Positions 25,542-34,503 of a stretch of DNA of 64,000 bases are shown here, one piece after another. The stretch's first letter is position 1; every line of letters starts with the position of its first letter. The notes under the pieces are model-generated. The model saw only the letters and a program-made list of their open reading frames with translations. It searched no databases and was not told the DNA's origin. Origin of the DNA: Promethearchaeota archaeon (GTDB lineage: Archaea > Asgardarchaeota > Lokiarchaeia > Sigyniarchaeales > SOKP01); assembly GCA_019058365.1 (NCBI GenBank), contig JAHPZE010000003.1:186001-250000 (forward strand). The letters run 5' to 3'. The translations under genes and the position numbers were made by a program.

Positions 25542-27925
25542 TTAGTGGAGTAAAAAGAAAAAAAACCGCAGTTGAAAGTACTTATAGATTTTTTCAAACT
25601 GTTGACTTAATTATATCTCATTTTAAAAGGGAAGCTGATAAAAATAAAATTTTTGAACTTATTGGTAAGAAAAATAGTTTTGATGATTTACTAAAAGCTA
25701 CCGCGACTATTCATATTTATCACAGTTTAGGAATCCGAGTTCAAAAGTTATTAGATAAAGACAAATTTACTTTCGATTCAACTAAGAATTTAGAACTTAC
25801 AGAGAAAAAGGTGATTAATGAGGAAGTTGATTTACTATTAAAAAACTCATTAAATTTAGAAGTAAACCTCCTCAACAAGATAATTGATTTAGAAAATAAG
25901 ATTATTTCTTTTTTAATTGAAGAGAGAAAGGAAACTCTCCAGAATATTGAAAGAGAGAAATTAATAAAGGATATTGAAGGTCAAATTGAACAAGAATTAC
26001 AAGAAATCATATTGAACTATCCCCCATTCTACTTTTACGATTTAATTGGTGATTTGATTGGACTTAATGATGAAATTAAAAAAGAAATTTTAGAGGAATC
26101 TGCTGCTTTTAAGGATATTTCTGTCGAATTAGAGAAAAAACTTGAGTTGGAAGAAAAAGAAGATAAATTCATAGAATTAGCGACATTGGACAGGCTGATA
26201 GATAAAATACGTACACAATTCGAATTTAAATCATATAAAGAATTACAAATTCAAGCAATGCCCATAAGAATGATAAAAAGAAGAGTATTAGAATATAATT
26301 TTAACCGATTTCCTATTTCAATACCCGGTTTGAAGGTATTCATGGAAGCGAATAACCTAAAAAAAGACCTTATTTATAAAATTGAAAATGCTCTTAAAGA
26401 AAAAATCGATTATGAACAATTTGAGGCAAAAATCCTTAGTTTTTTAAGATTAGCGTTAATTAAAAAATTAAAAGAGAACCCGAATGATTTTATCTATTTT
26501 CTACAAAGCATAAATGAATGTGGTTTTGAAGATATAATTTATATATTACAAAAATATGGGGTTTACAATATTTTACATTTTTTAAATGTAGATGAAGATT
26601 TAACAGAAAATGTTAAAAAAAATATGGTTAGGTATAATATAAAAAAATTAGATATTATATCATTAAATGATACTAAACAAAATTTAATATATTTAGCAAA
26701 AAAGGCGATTTCCGAGCAGAATATTCAGAATGTCAGAGAGATTTTTGAAAAATCTGAAAAAATCTCTGAATTTGACCTATTAGAAATTATAACCCTAGAT
26801 ATAAATAAGGATCCGGATTTAATAAGATTTTTAGAAGAAAAAACTGGAACTAATATTAATGATTTAAGGCAGTATATTAGGAAAAAACAAGCAATTGATA
26901 AAGTTTTTTTATATGAACTGAAATTAAAAAATTACTCTCACTTATTATTTATCTTAGAGTTCGAAGATATTATCAATGAATTAGCAAAGGATATTTTCTT
27001 TTATATCTTATCCAAAATTTTAAGACAGCTTAGTAGGATAATTGAGGTTTATCTTAAGGTTTCTAACGATAGATCATTATTTTTATTAGCATTAAAGAAA
27101 ATGGGGGGAACAACTGATTCAGAAGAATGGATAAATGTAAAAATAGAAGAGTTGATCATTAAAAGAATAAATAAAAGACAAGAAGAATTAGTCATAGTAT
27201 TTGACGCAAATAATCAACCCTTCTTAGTTAATGGATTTATTTTGGCACGGTTGATGGAATTATCTTTAAAAGAAGCGATTGCTGTTCTAAAAAACAATCC
27301 AAGTCCTATATATGAAGATATAGCTCAATTAAAGTTAAAGTCAGATATAATATCTCCAATTTCATACTGCATTGGATATGATATAATTAAAAGAATTGAA
27401 AAATTTGAAGAAAGTCGAAAATCAGAAGTAGAGCAGATAATTGAATTTAAAGAAAAAAAAAAAGAGGAAAAAGCTAAGAAAATACGTGAAGTGCAAGAAT
27501 TAAGTACTTTAAATTGGATTGAACGTAGAATCACAAGTTCACTAATGAGAATTAATAGTCCTGGGATTAACCCAAATCAGTTATATTGGCAAGAAAAAGA
27601 TACGAAAATAGCTACTGATAATATAAAACTTCATAGTGAATTAAAAGGTGATCCAATTGAGCTAATAAGTCAATTTTTTAATTTTGCCGTAGAAAAAATT
27701 AGAAATTTAACTCCAGATGTTAAGTTACCCAATTATGAAAAAATTATGAATAATGTGAACGATATTACTGAAAAATTATTAAATGTACGACTTGGTAGAA
27801 CTCCTACCCCCGAGGAAAAAAAAAATTTACTTGATGGAGAAAGGTATGAAATTGGTAATCAAATTGCTGGAAAAATTGGGCGCTTATTAGATAAAGCATT
27901 ATATATAAAATTTAAAAGTAGATAG
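25538..27925 (+). CDS. Hypothetical protein, 795 residues (second of a co-translated pair)
   Basis: The family is not recognised. The ATG at 25538 overlaps the TGA of the previous gene and is preferred over the upstream in-frame codons (frame open from 25523). The protein is helical throughout, with long Glu/Lys heptad-like stretches near 85-160, 180-225 and 630-660. NPPFYFYDLIGDLIG-like motifs near 165-180 and a C-terminal segment starting LGRTPTPEEKK near 750 are the only distinctive parts. No enzyme motif is visible. The near-equal size of the two products and their overlap suggest a hetero-oligomeric scaffold or filament. No neighbouring gene gives a functional clue. Confidence 0.8.
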   Translation: MISGVKRKKTAVESTYRFFQTVDLIISHFKREADKNKIFELIGKKNSFDDLLKATATIHIYHSLGIRVQKLLDKDKFTFDSTKNLELTEKKVINEEVDLLLKNSLNLEVNLLNKIIDLENKIISFLIEERKETLQNIEREKLIKDIEGQIEQELQEIILNYPPFYFYDLIGDLIGLNDEIKKEILEESAAFKDISVELEKKLELEEKEDKFIELATLDRLIDKIRTQFEFKSYKELQIQAMPIRMIKRRVLEYNFNRFPISIPGLKVFMEANNLKKDLIYKIENALKEKIDYEQFEAKILSFLRLALIKKLKENPNDFIYFLQSINECGFEDIIYILQKYGVYNILHFLNVDEDLTENVKKNMVRYNIKKLDIISLNDTKQNLIYLAKKAISEQNIQNVREIFEKSEKISEFDLLEIITLDINKDPDLIRFLEEKTGTNINDLRQYIRKKQAIDKVFLYELKLKNYSHLLFILEFEDIINELAKDIFFYILSKILRQLSRIIEVYLKVSNDRSLFLLALKKMGGTTDSEEWINVKIEELIIKRINKRQEELVIVFDANNQPFLVNGFILARLMELSLKEAIAVLKNNPSPIYEDIAQLKLKSDIISPISYCIGYDIIKRIEKFEESRKSEVEQIIEFKEKKKEEKAKKIREVQELSTLNWIERRITSSLMRINSPGINPNQLYWQEKDTKIATDNIKLHSELKGDPIELISQFFNFAVEKIRNLTPDVKLPNYEKIMNNVNDITEKLLNVRLGRTPTPEEKKNLLDGERYEIGNQIAGKIGRLLDKALYIKFKSR

Positions 27926-28099
27926 AAATCAATTTGAAATTAACAAAATTTTGAGTACAAATATAATGCTTATAATCTTTTTCATTTTCTCTTTTTAACA
28001 ATATTAGTTTTGAACAACTTGTAGGAAATAATAAAGATATTAAAAGATTCATTATTTAATCTATATAAAATTAAATTAGAAAATACGGATTATATTCTT

Positions 28100-28375
28100 A
28101 TGGTCTTAATATTTTCATGGATTAAGAAAGAGTTAATCTATATAAAAGATTCTCTCACTGAAATTATTAAAGCGATAATTCTCGTAGCTTTAGCATCTTC
28201 AGGTATAGCATTTGCTTTATTACTCCGATATTTAGGATATAATGGGACAATAATCACATTTGTTGGGATTGTAGCAGAATTTATCTCTTTATTCATTTGT
28301 TATTTCTTATTTCGTAATTATTTGAAATCAGAGGAAAAAACTGAATCCTCTAAACCAAAGGGAAAGAAAATCTAG
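28100..28375 (+). CDS. Small two-helix membrane protein, 91 residues
   Basis: Two hydrophobic helices, near 22-45 and 48-70, are joined by a short loop containing YLGYNGT. Both tails are charged, the C-terminal one ending in KPKGKKI, so both probably face the cytosol. The family is unknown. It follows the giant pair by 174 bases on the same strand and is convergent with the nuclease gene. Confidence 0.65.
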   Translation: MVLIFSWIKKELIYIKDSLTEIIKAIILVALASSGIAFALLLRYLGYNGTIITFVGIVAEFISLFICYFLFRNYLKSEEKTESSKPKGKKI

Positions 28376-28387
28376 TTAATGAAAAAA

Positions 28388-29110
28388 TTATATAAAATTT
28401 TCCCAAGGTCTTTCATCAATTCGTTGGGAGATTAAATAATCTTTAACGTCAATTTTTAATATATTAGGATCATATTCCCAAGCACCTTCTTTATTAAATG
28501 AAATACATCTAAGTTTTTCAATATTAAATTTAGACTTAATTAAAAAACCATACATAGACACTTGTGGTAAAGAAAGTAAAAAATTACCCTCCGGTTTATA
28601 ATCAATTACTTTAACTATATCATTTTGAATTTGAATTAAATCAATATGTCCCGTAATTATATTTTTTTTCTGGGCATTCCAAATTGGAACTTCTATAGCT
28701 ATAGCATCCTTATCTTTTATCAAAATATTTTTTAAAATAGGTTCATGTCCTGGTGCTCCAGGGAAATTATTAGCTTGATAATTCTCATAGACTTTTTGAG
28801 CATACTTTGGTAATTTCGAATTAGAATCATGATACTGAATTTTATTAGATCTAATAAGATTTTTACTAAAACTTCTAATAAAAGTATTTTTAATACCTCT
28901 AATTTTAAATTGAGATACTCTTGGAAATTGCTTTGTATTAAATAGATTGTTGGGGATTAATCCCTCTAAAACCTTCTTAAAATGGTCTTTAAGGCGATTT
29001 AATTCTTCTCTGTTAGAAGTTATTTGCAAATATTTTTCTCTATGGTGTGTTTTATTCCAATTAAAGGAATAGGGAATATTTTGATGAATAAAAATTTTTT
29101 TCTTAAGCAA
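28388..29110 (-). CDS. RecB/Cas4-like PD-(D/E)XK nuclease family protein
   Basis: The C-terminal half carries the RecB-family nuclease core: Glu140 in AIAIEVP, then GHIDLIQ (Asp157), then KVIDYKPEG (Asp170, Lys172) and the QVSMYGF helix (Gln183, Tyr187) that matches QxxxY of RecB and Cas4 nucleases. All catalytic positions are present, so it should cut DNA in a metal-dependent way. There are no iron-sulfur cysteines as in Cas4, and no helicase or cas gene nearby. The N-terminal 120 residues are unfamiliar and may bind DNA. Upstream is a 468-base palindrome-rich gap. A role in repair or defence is inferred only. Confidence 0.75.
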   Translation of the reverse strand: MLKKKIFIHQNIPYSFNWNKTHHREKYLQITSNREELNRLKDHFKKVLEGLIPNNLFNTKQFPRVSQFKIRGIKNTFIRSFSKNLIRSNKIQYHDSNSKLPKYAQKVYENYQANNFPGAPGHEPILKNILIKDKDAIAIEVPIWNAQKKNIITGHIDLIQIQNDIVKVIDYKPEGNFLLSLPQVSMYGFLIKSKFNIEKLRCISFNKEGAWEYDPNILKIDVKDYLISQRIDERPWENFI

Positions 29111-29578
29111 GCTTTATACTCTCTAAAAATTTACCAATTCTATATAATACAATTAATATAAGTCTTAAATTTAATTTAAGAATTTTATTTATTAAAAAGA
29201 ATATATTAACAATTTATTAATTTCTTAAGAAATGTTTGCTCAATTTAGCTTATTTAAATTAAATTAATGTGTTTTTTAAAGGATTCTATTAAATTTGAGG
29301 AAATTAGACTTTTTCCTTTACAAGCTATTTTACAAATAGAAAATTTACAATTAAATATCTGTTAATTTCAAATTAAATTAATAGAATTCTTTGATTCTTT
29401 AAAGAATCTTTTGCAAAATCCTTAGGGTTAAATTTGAATTAACCATAAGCTTTTTAATGAAAAATTATAATCTTATATTTAGGCTTAGTAAATAAAGAAA
29501 AATATTGTTTTCTAAGTATTCAAATTAACATGAAATTAAATCTATTTCAAGAAATAAATCATTAGAGATGTTAATTCT
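29111..29578. repeat. 468-bp gene-free region with four inverted repeats and a direct repeat
   Basis: There is no open frame of note. Palindromes: CTTAAATT-T-AATTTAAG at 29164-29180; TTTCTTAAGAAA at 29221-29232; GATTCTTTAAAGAATC at 29393-29408; GGTTAA...TTAACC at 29426-29444. AAATTAAATTAAT is repeated directly at 29256-29268 and 29370-29382. Such a cluster between divergent nuclease and DUF2095 genes could be operators or an initiation region. Because the composition is so AT-rich, some short palindromes are expected by chance. Confidence 0.45.
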
Positions 29579-30064
29579 ATGGATCATGATTATAAAAAAG
29601 ATAATCCTAAAAAGAAAATCAAAGTCAAGGATAAAGAAGAATTAACCCTATCGTATAAAAAAGAAGAATTTCTTGAGCATTTCCCATACCTGATAAAAGA
29701 GATATCTGAAAAAACAAAATCAATAGAAATAAATTCAATTAATTGTCAAATTGAGCAAATTCATAAAGAAAAGTTTCAGATTTCAAAAAATGATTACCCA
29801 AATGAGCTATATAATCCGGGAGCGATTGATTTTATCAGAAGATGTTCAAGCAAAAAGGATGCAATTAATATACTAGATTATTTAATGAAAAGAAATGAAA
29901 TTAATAAGGAAGATTATAAATCTTATAAGAATATTATTTCACAAAAAGGGGGGTTAGAACGAATTATTAACGAGAGTGGTGGTTTAAAAAAACCTGGATA
30001 TTATATGAGAAAATATTATAAAAAGGATATGAAAAATCAAAAATTAAATAGTAATGAGGATTAG
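29579..30064 (+). CDS. DUF2095 family protein
   Basis: This 161-residue protein matches the archaeal DUF2095 family: EFLEHFPYLIKEI near 30, a long charged helix, NPGAIDFIRRC (about 81-91), INILDYLMKRNEI (about 97-109), the KGGLERI loop and GGLKKPGYYMRKYY at the end. The function of the family is unknown. The sequence is highly charged and soluble, with one Cys in the conserved FIRRC element. A candidate C/D box sRNA begins nine bases after its stop codon and might be co-transcribed. Confidence 0.75.
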   Translation: MDHDYKKDNPKKKIKVKDKEELTLSYKKEEFLEHFPYLIKEISEKTKSIEINSINCQIEQIHKEKFQISKNDYPNELYNPGAIDFIRRCSSKKDAINILDYLMKRNEINKEDYKSYKNIISQKGGLERIINESGGLKKPGYYMRKYYKKDMKNQKLNSNED

Positions 30065-30072
30065 CATCATTT

Positions 30073-30145
30073 GACAGATGATGAACTTATGACAAAGCTA
30101 GCTGCTTGCTCGGTAGCAATGACGTTGTCGCCCCAAACTGATGTC
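30073..30145 (+). ncRNA. Candidate C/D box guide sRNA
   Basis: The segment has box C (ATGATGA, 30078-30084), box D (CTGA, 30138-30141) and a four-base terminal stem (GACA 30073-30076 with TGTC 30142-30145) that would make the kink-turn bound by L7Ae. A C'-like ATGACG lies at 30119-30124; D' is not clear. Its base composition is distinctly richer in G and C than the surrounding DNA. The spacer before box D would guide 2'-O-methylation at the target base pairing with 30133. The target could not be assigned without the rRNA sequences. Confidence 0.6.
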
Positions 30146-30160
30146 TTAACTTATTGTTAA

Positions 30161-30409
30161 CTATTTATTTAATCTTTTTCGAAAAAGAACTCCCTTCTCA
30201 GATAAAAAATATTCATCATTATTTTTTTTAATAAGACCTAAATCGAATAAAACTGGGATTCTCCCATTTATGCATGATATTGGTAACCCAGAAAATAATT
30301 TAATTGTCTCGTAATTTTTTGCCCCATTATCGATCGCAACCAGTATTTCAATTCCCATATAACCTAAAATATTCTTTAAATCTTCTGAAGTTTCTTCTTC
30401 ATTAGGCAT
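30161..30409 (-). CDS. Small winged-helix DNA-binding protein, 82 residues
   Basis: The sequence fits a winged helix: helix DLKNILGYMGIEILVAI, a helix-turn-helix segment YETIKLFSGLPISCINGRIPVLFDLGLI (about 33-60), then a two-strand wing (KKNNDEYFLSEKGVLF). This is the usual layout of archaeal MarR/ArsR-like or Rpc34-like mini-regulators. No ligand-binding domain or metal site is visible. It lies 68 bases downstream of the longin-like gene on the same strand. It may regulate its own operon. Confidence 0.7.
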   Translation of the reverse strand: MPNEEETSEDLKNILGYMGIEILVAIDNGAKNYETIKLFSGLPISCINGRIPVLFDLGLIKKNNDEYFLSEKGVLFRKRLNK

Positions 30410-30477
30410 TATAAATCGTGTGTTTGTAAATTTTATTAAAGAACAAATTCCAATATCTACGTTTTTTTTAATTATTA

Positions 30478-31734
30478 TTATTTTTGTGTGATTTTCTTTT
30501 TTTTAGAATTTTTTTTTCTCGTATTTTTTAAATTAGATTTATTTTCTTCTATTGGAAGAACTATTTCTTCTTCATTAAATTCCTGTCCTTCTTTAAGTTT
30601 GGTGGAGTATTTATTTGCAACTACAGGTTCAGATTCCTTTGGTAAAAGTTTCCTCATCCATTCTGGAAAAGCAGTTGTAATTTGCAAATTGGTTTTCAAA
30701 ACAATATAAGTCTCACCATTATAATTTAATTCTTCAATGACATCATATTTCTTTAAAAAATCAATATTTTCCATTAAGGAATCTAAAGATTTTTTTGAAA
30801 CTAGTTTAGGTAATTTATCTTTTGAAATTAACCCATTTCTTAATTCTGAAAGGACATTATATTTTTTCGAATCCGCCATTATTTGAAATAAAGTAAAAGC
30901 ATCTTCTTTTATTTGTTCCTTAGTTTTCTTTTCATATTCACTATAGTATTCTTGGACTTTAGGAAGGAGTAGTTCTATCAATTCTGGCTTATCATCAATA
31001 TACTCAATGACACTATCGGGTGGTATCCTTTCAGCGTTTACTTCTTTTAATAAAAGTACATATTTCTCTACTAAACCTATTTGGTTAATAAAAATAAATT
31101 GTTTATCGACTAAAGTATCAATAATCTCATTAAAATCTTTTTCTGGAAACTTCTCAATATACCATTCTCTTAACCATTCTAACGGGATTGGACCTTTAGA
31201 CAACTTTTCTAATGTCTTGAATATATGTTTATCATTTAATAAAATAGCTATTTTCTCTTCTTCTGTTTTTTCTCTTGTATCTTCAATAATTGCCCAATAT
31301 AAATTATTTACCCAAGCTTCTATTAAGGATTCATTTTTAACTATATTCTCCTGATCATCTTCATCAAAATTATTTATATCATTTATATAAAATGCTGTAA
31401 AAATTTCTTCATTTGATTGCAATCGTTCTGAGAATTCAGTGCATAGAATTGATATTTTTTCTTCAATTTCAAGAGGAATTTGTTGGTCAAGAATAATTGA
31501 AACCATTAACATTTCTTTATTTCCTCGCGCCCAATCTGAATGAATCTCAAAGTAATAATTCATTGATTTTAGATTTTCAAAAGAATGAGTAAAAAAGCCC
31601 TCACTAAATTGTTGATCCATGATGTTAGCTACTTTACCTGATAATTCCTTTTCTAAGATATTCCTTGGGTAAGAATAAAACACTAATGGACCAATTTTAC
31701 GATGAAAATATGATAAGACGACGATAGTTTTCAA
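30478..31734 (-). CDS. Longin-like N-terminal domain protein with predicted winged-helix segments
   Basis: The first 115 residues start IVVLSYFHRKIGPLVFYSYP and continue with alternating strands and helices (YYFEIHSDWARGNKEMLMVSIIL), resembling longin or roadblock-type alpha/beta domains that sense or bind small GTPases. Residues 160-220 and 280-345 look like winged-helix repeats (for example LEKLSKGPIPLEWLREWY and LSELRNGLISKDKLPKLV). The C-terminus is a lysine-rich disordered tail. Longin proteins are abundant in Asgard archaea, so a regulatory role in GTPase or transcription control is plausible. The fold call is by eye. Confidence 0.6.
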   Translation of the reverse strand: MKTIVVLSYFHRKIGPLVFYSYPRNILEKELSGKVANIMDQQFSEGFFTHSFENLKSMNYYFEIHSDWARGNKEMLMVSIILDQQIPLEIEEKISILCTEFSERLQSNEEIFTAFYINDINNFDEDDQENIVKNESLIEAWVNNLYWAIIEDTREKTEEEKIAILLNDKHIFKTLEKLSKGPIPLEWLREWYIEKFPEKDFNEIIDTLVDKQFIFINQIGLVEKYVLLLKEVNAERIPPDSVIEYIDDKPELIELLLPKVQEYYSEYEKKTKEQIKEDAFTLFQIMADSKKYNVLSELRNGLISKDKLPKLVSKKSLDSLMENIDFLKKYDVIEELNYNGETYIVLKTNLQITTAFPEWMRKLLPKESEPVVANKYSTKLKEGQEFNEEEIVLPIEENKSNLKNTRKKNSKKKKITQK

Positions 31735-31942
31735 TTAATGAATCTCCATTACGAATTCTATATTAGATAACAAGAACCGCTCTTTTTTTCTGTTTAACCT
31801 AAAATAAATTAATATTGAAGATTATATATTATTAAAGATAAATAAATTTATCTTAACTCCACATCTAATATCCTAGGATAATTAATATAAGCAATCAACT
31901 TAAATTATTTTAATGAATTAGTGATAAAATGAAAATTTAATA

Positions 31943-32698
31943 ATGAGCCCCATAAAATTAATTGGATTTGATTTGGATGATTGTCTTTTTGACTCAACGG
32001 GATTATCTGAAAGAGCTAGAATTAAAGGGCTTTATGCAATGATTGACCTAGGCTTAAAAATAGATAAAAAGAAAGCAGCTCAGATATTAGGTGAAATAGT
32101 GAGAGAATACGGTTCAAATTCCTCGAAACATTATAATCATTTCCTAAGAAGACTGAATCAGATGGAGGAAAGCGTTGAATTTCTCTCATATAATGATCGA
32201 TATAAATATATTGCTGGTGCTGTTATGGCATACCATGAAGAAAAAGTAAATTCAATACAATTATACGATGATGTAGAGAAAAGCTTGAGTAGATTAAAAG
32301 ATTTATCTATTAAAACAGCAATTATAACAGATGGAATCCCGATAAAGCAATATGAAAAGATTTTAAGACTTAAAATTGATAAATTAATTGATTTAGTAGT
32401 TATTTCAGATGAAATTGGGATTAAAAAACCTAATCCAGATCTATTCTATTACTGTTTAAAAAAATTTAGAGTTAAAGGCCAAGAAACAATATATGTAGGG
32501 GATCGTATTGATAAAGATATAATTCCTGCTAACTTAAACAATATATATAGTGTATATCTTCATCGAGGAGGAAAGTATGACAGTTATGAAAAAGATATAA
32601 AAATCCAAGATAGTTTTAAACCTGATTATGAAATCTCCAATTTAAACGAATTATTTGATATAATCGATGAGATTAACAAAAAAGGGTCTAAAGGTTAA
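31943..32698 (+). CDS. HAD superfamily hydrolase
   Basis: The catalytic loop FDLDD (nucleophile Asp10, general acid Asp12) is followed by an alpha-helical cap (about 20-100). Motif II is AIITDG (Thr near 121), the motif III Lys lies in IGIKKPNPDLF, and motif IV is YVGDRIDKDI. This is the subfamily of archaeal HAD phosphatases that includes 2-haloacid dehalogenase-like and glyceraldehyde-3-phosphate phosphatases; substrate unknown. It starts a three-gene operon: the nitrilase gene begins eight bases later, and the GTPase gene follows that. Confidence 0.88.
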   Translation: MSPIKLIGFDLDDCLFDSTGLSERARIKGLYAMIDLGLKIDKKKAAQILGEIVREYGSNSSKHYNHFLRRLNQMEESVEFLSYNDRYKYIAGAVMAYHEEKVNSIQLYDDVEKSLSRLKDLSIKTAIITDGIPIKQYEKILRLKIDKLIDLVVISDEIGIKKPNPDLFYYCLKKFRVKGQETIYVGDRIDKDIIPANLNNIYSVYLHRGGKYDSYEKDIKIQDSFKPDYEISNLNELFDIIDEINKKGSKG

Positions 32699-32706
32699 TC
32701 TATAAG

Positions 32707-33522
32707 ATGAAAGTGGCTTGTATTCAACCAACAATATTTGAAAACAGAACTAAGTGTTATAACGAAATTGAACTAATATTAAGAGAATTATTAGAAGAAC
32801 ATAAAATTTGTGATATTATATGTTTACCAGAAAGATGGGTTCCTTTTTTTAGAGATTCAACTCAAAATTTTCAAGACCAAAAAGGCGACGATTATACTTT
32901 TATTAAAACTTTAGCCAAGGAATACAATATTAAAATTTTATCGGGAGCAATCTGGGAGAAAAGAATTAATTCAAAAAAACCTACTATAACTTGTTACTTT
33001 TTTGATGAAAACGGTGAAGAAATCGGTAGGCAAGATAAAATCCACCTTTATGCTTACGAACGCGAACATTTCGAGTCAGGTAAAGAATTAAATGTATTTA
33101 AACTTGATAATTCCCATTATTTTACAATTCTTATTTGCTATGATATGGCTTTTTTTGAAACACCTCGATTAGCTATCGAAAACGGTGCAGATATATTGTT
33201 TTCACCGACACAAATAAGAGCTGATGGAATGGAAAATTGGAAAGTCTATCTAAAAGCCCGTGCTCTCGAAAACAGAGTACCTATTGTGGCTTGCAACACT
33301 TTTGGCAAGTTTATGAAAAGAAAATTCCTAGGTAATAGTAAAATCATTTCTTTCCATGAAGGCTATATATCCCCATCAAAATTAAAGATTGTAGAAGGAC
33401 CAAAAAATTCAAGAGGATTTATTTTTGACAATGTCGATTTAAATTTTCCAAGAAAATTAAGAGCAATTCGCTTTAAAGAACAAATTGATAAAAATAAAAT
33501 AAAAGTCAAAACAATTAATTAA
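32707..33522 (+). CDS. Carbon-nitrogen hydrolase (nitrilase superfamily)
   Basis: The Glu-Lys-Cys triad is present: Glu42 in LPERW, Lys111 in RQDKIHL and Cys144 in LICYDMAF. Length (271) and the RALENRVPIVACNTFG segment near 190-203 match amidase-type members such as omega-amidase or N-carbamoylputrescine amidase. These release ammonia from amides or carbamoyl groups. The exact substrate cannot be told. The gene lies in an operon with a HAD phosphatase and a Rag-like GTPase, which suggests a nitrogen-related metabolic sensor circuit, but that is inference. Confidence 0.88.
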   Translation: MKVACIQPTIFENRTKCYNEIELILRELLEEHKICDIICLPERWVPFFRDSTQNFQDQKGDDYTFIKTLAKEYNIKILSGAIWEKRINSKKPTITCYFFDENGEEIGRQDKIHLYAYEREHFESGKELNVFKLDNSHYFTILICYDMAFFETPRLAIENGADILFSPTQIRADGMENWKVYLKARALENRVPIVACNTFGKFMKRKFLGNSKIISFHEGYISPSKLKIVEGPKNSRGFIFDNVDLNFPRKLRAIRFKEQIDKNKIKVKTIN

Positions 33523-33546
33523 TAAAACATATTCTTGTAATTTGAT

Positions 33547-34503
33547 ATGAATGGTTCAAAAGAATTAAATAAAATCCTATTTTGTGGTTTAGAAAATGGT
33601 GGAAAAACTTCAATTTTGCTATTATTAGATAAAAAATTTAGTTTATTACCTGTAGTTAAACCAACTATAAAAGCAAAAAGAACCTTCTATACAAACTCAT
33701 TATTGGGAACCTCAATTGCCCGTTGGGATTTAGGTGGTCAAAAAAATTATAGAAAAATATATTTGGGTAATAAGAGCAAATATTTTACAGATATGCAATC
33801 AATATTCTATGTTATAGATATCCAAGCACCTAAAAAATTTGAAGAATCATTAAAATTTCTTAAAGATATTATTAATATAACCTCAGAGTCACATCCTGAA
33901 AATTTTCAGTTATTAATATTACTCCATAAATACGATCCTGACATAAAAAATAAGAAAGAAACTTTAGATCATATTAATTACCTAGAAAATATAATTTCAT
34001 CTACCATTAAGGAAGTTAAGTTTTCTATTTTTAAAACCTCAATATATGATGAACCAAGTCTATTGAAGGCTTTTTCTGATGGTGTTTTTTATGCAACACA
34101 TAAATCTAAAATGTTTGAAACTTTATTGAAAGAATATATGGGTAAAACTTACAATAGTTCTATGCTTCTACTTGATCAAAATTGCTTTATAATTGCTAGT
34201 AGAACCACAAATGAAAGTTATCAGAAAATTTGTGAAGCTATTGCTCCAAGATTAACTCAAGCATTAGAAAAATTAGAGGAATGGGATATAAATACAATTG
34301 ATATTGTAACAAATATAGAATTTCCAGAAAAACAATCAGAATTCCAAAAAGAGGGAATAATCTTTCTTAGAAAATTAGATATAAATAAAACGAGATTTTA
34401 TTTAATCGCACTTTGTTTAAATAAAAAAGTGAAAATTAAATCATATGAATATTTACCATTGTTAGCAAATAATTTAAAAAATTTACTAGAGAGTTTTGAT
34501 TAA
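33547..34503 (+). CDS. Rag/Gtr-like small GTPase fused to a roadblock-like domain
   Basis: Residues 1-185 form a GTPase domain: G1 GLENGGKTS (14-22), G3 WDLGGQ (60-65) and G4 LLHKYD (127-130), where His replaces the Asn of NKxD as in Rag/Gtr GTPases. Switch I contains a conserved Thr (VKPT, about 40). There is no lipidation cysteine at the C-terminus. Residues 190-318 look like a roadblock/longin-type alpha/beta domain (YNSSMLLLDQNCFIIASR and later strands), the same domain that follows the G domain in eukaryotic Rag/Gtr, which in eukaryotes signal amino-acid sufficiency to TOR. It ends an operon with HAD and nitrilase genes. Confidence 0.82.
   Translation: MNGSKELNKILFCGLENGGKTSILLLLDKKFSLLPVVKPTIKAKRTFYTNSLLGTSIARWDLGGQKNYRKIYLGNKSKYFTDMQSIFYVIDIQAPKKFEESLKFLKDIINITSESHPENFQLLILLHKYDPDIKNKKETLDHINYLENIISSTIKEVKFSIFKTSIYDEPSLLKAFSDGVFYATHKSKMFETLLKEYMGKTYNSSMLLLDQNCFIIASRTTNESYQKICEAIAPRLTQALEKLEEWDINTIDIVTNIEFPEKQSEFQKEGIIFLRKLDINKTRFYLIALCLNKKVKIKSYEYLPLLANNLKNLLESFD

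Noticed and set aside
29111..29578. CRISPR array
   Set aside because: The repeats here are few, short and unevenly spaced, and no cas gene is present.
31869..31880. TATCCTAGGATA 12-base palindrome upstream of the HAD gene
   Set aside because: A single short palindrome with no second copy nearby; too weak to call an operator.
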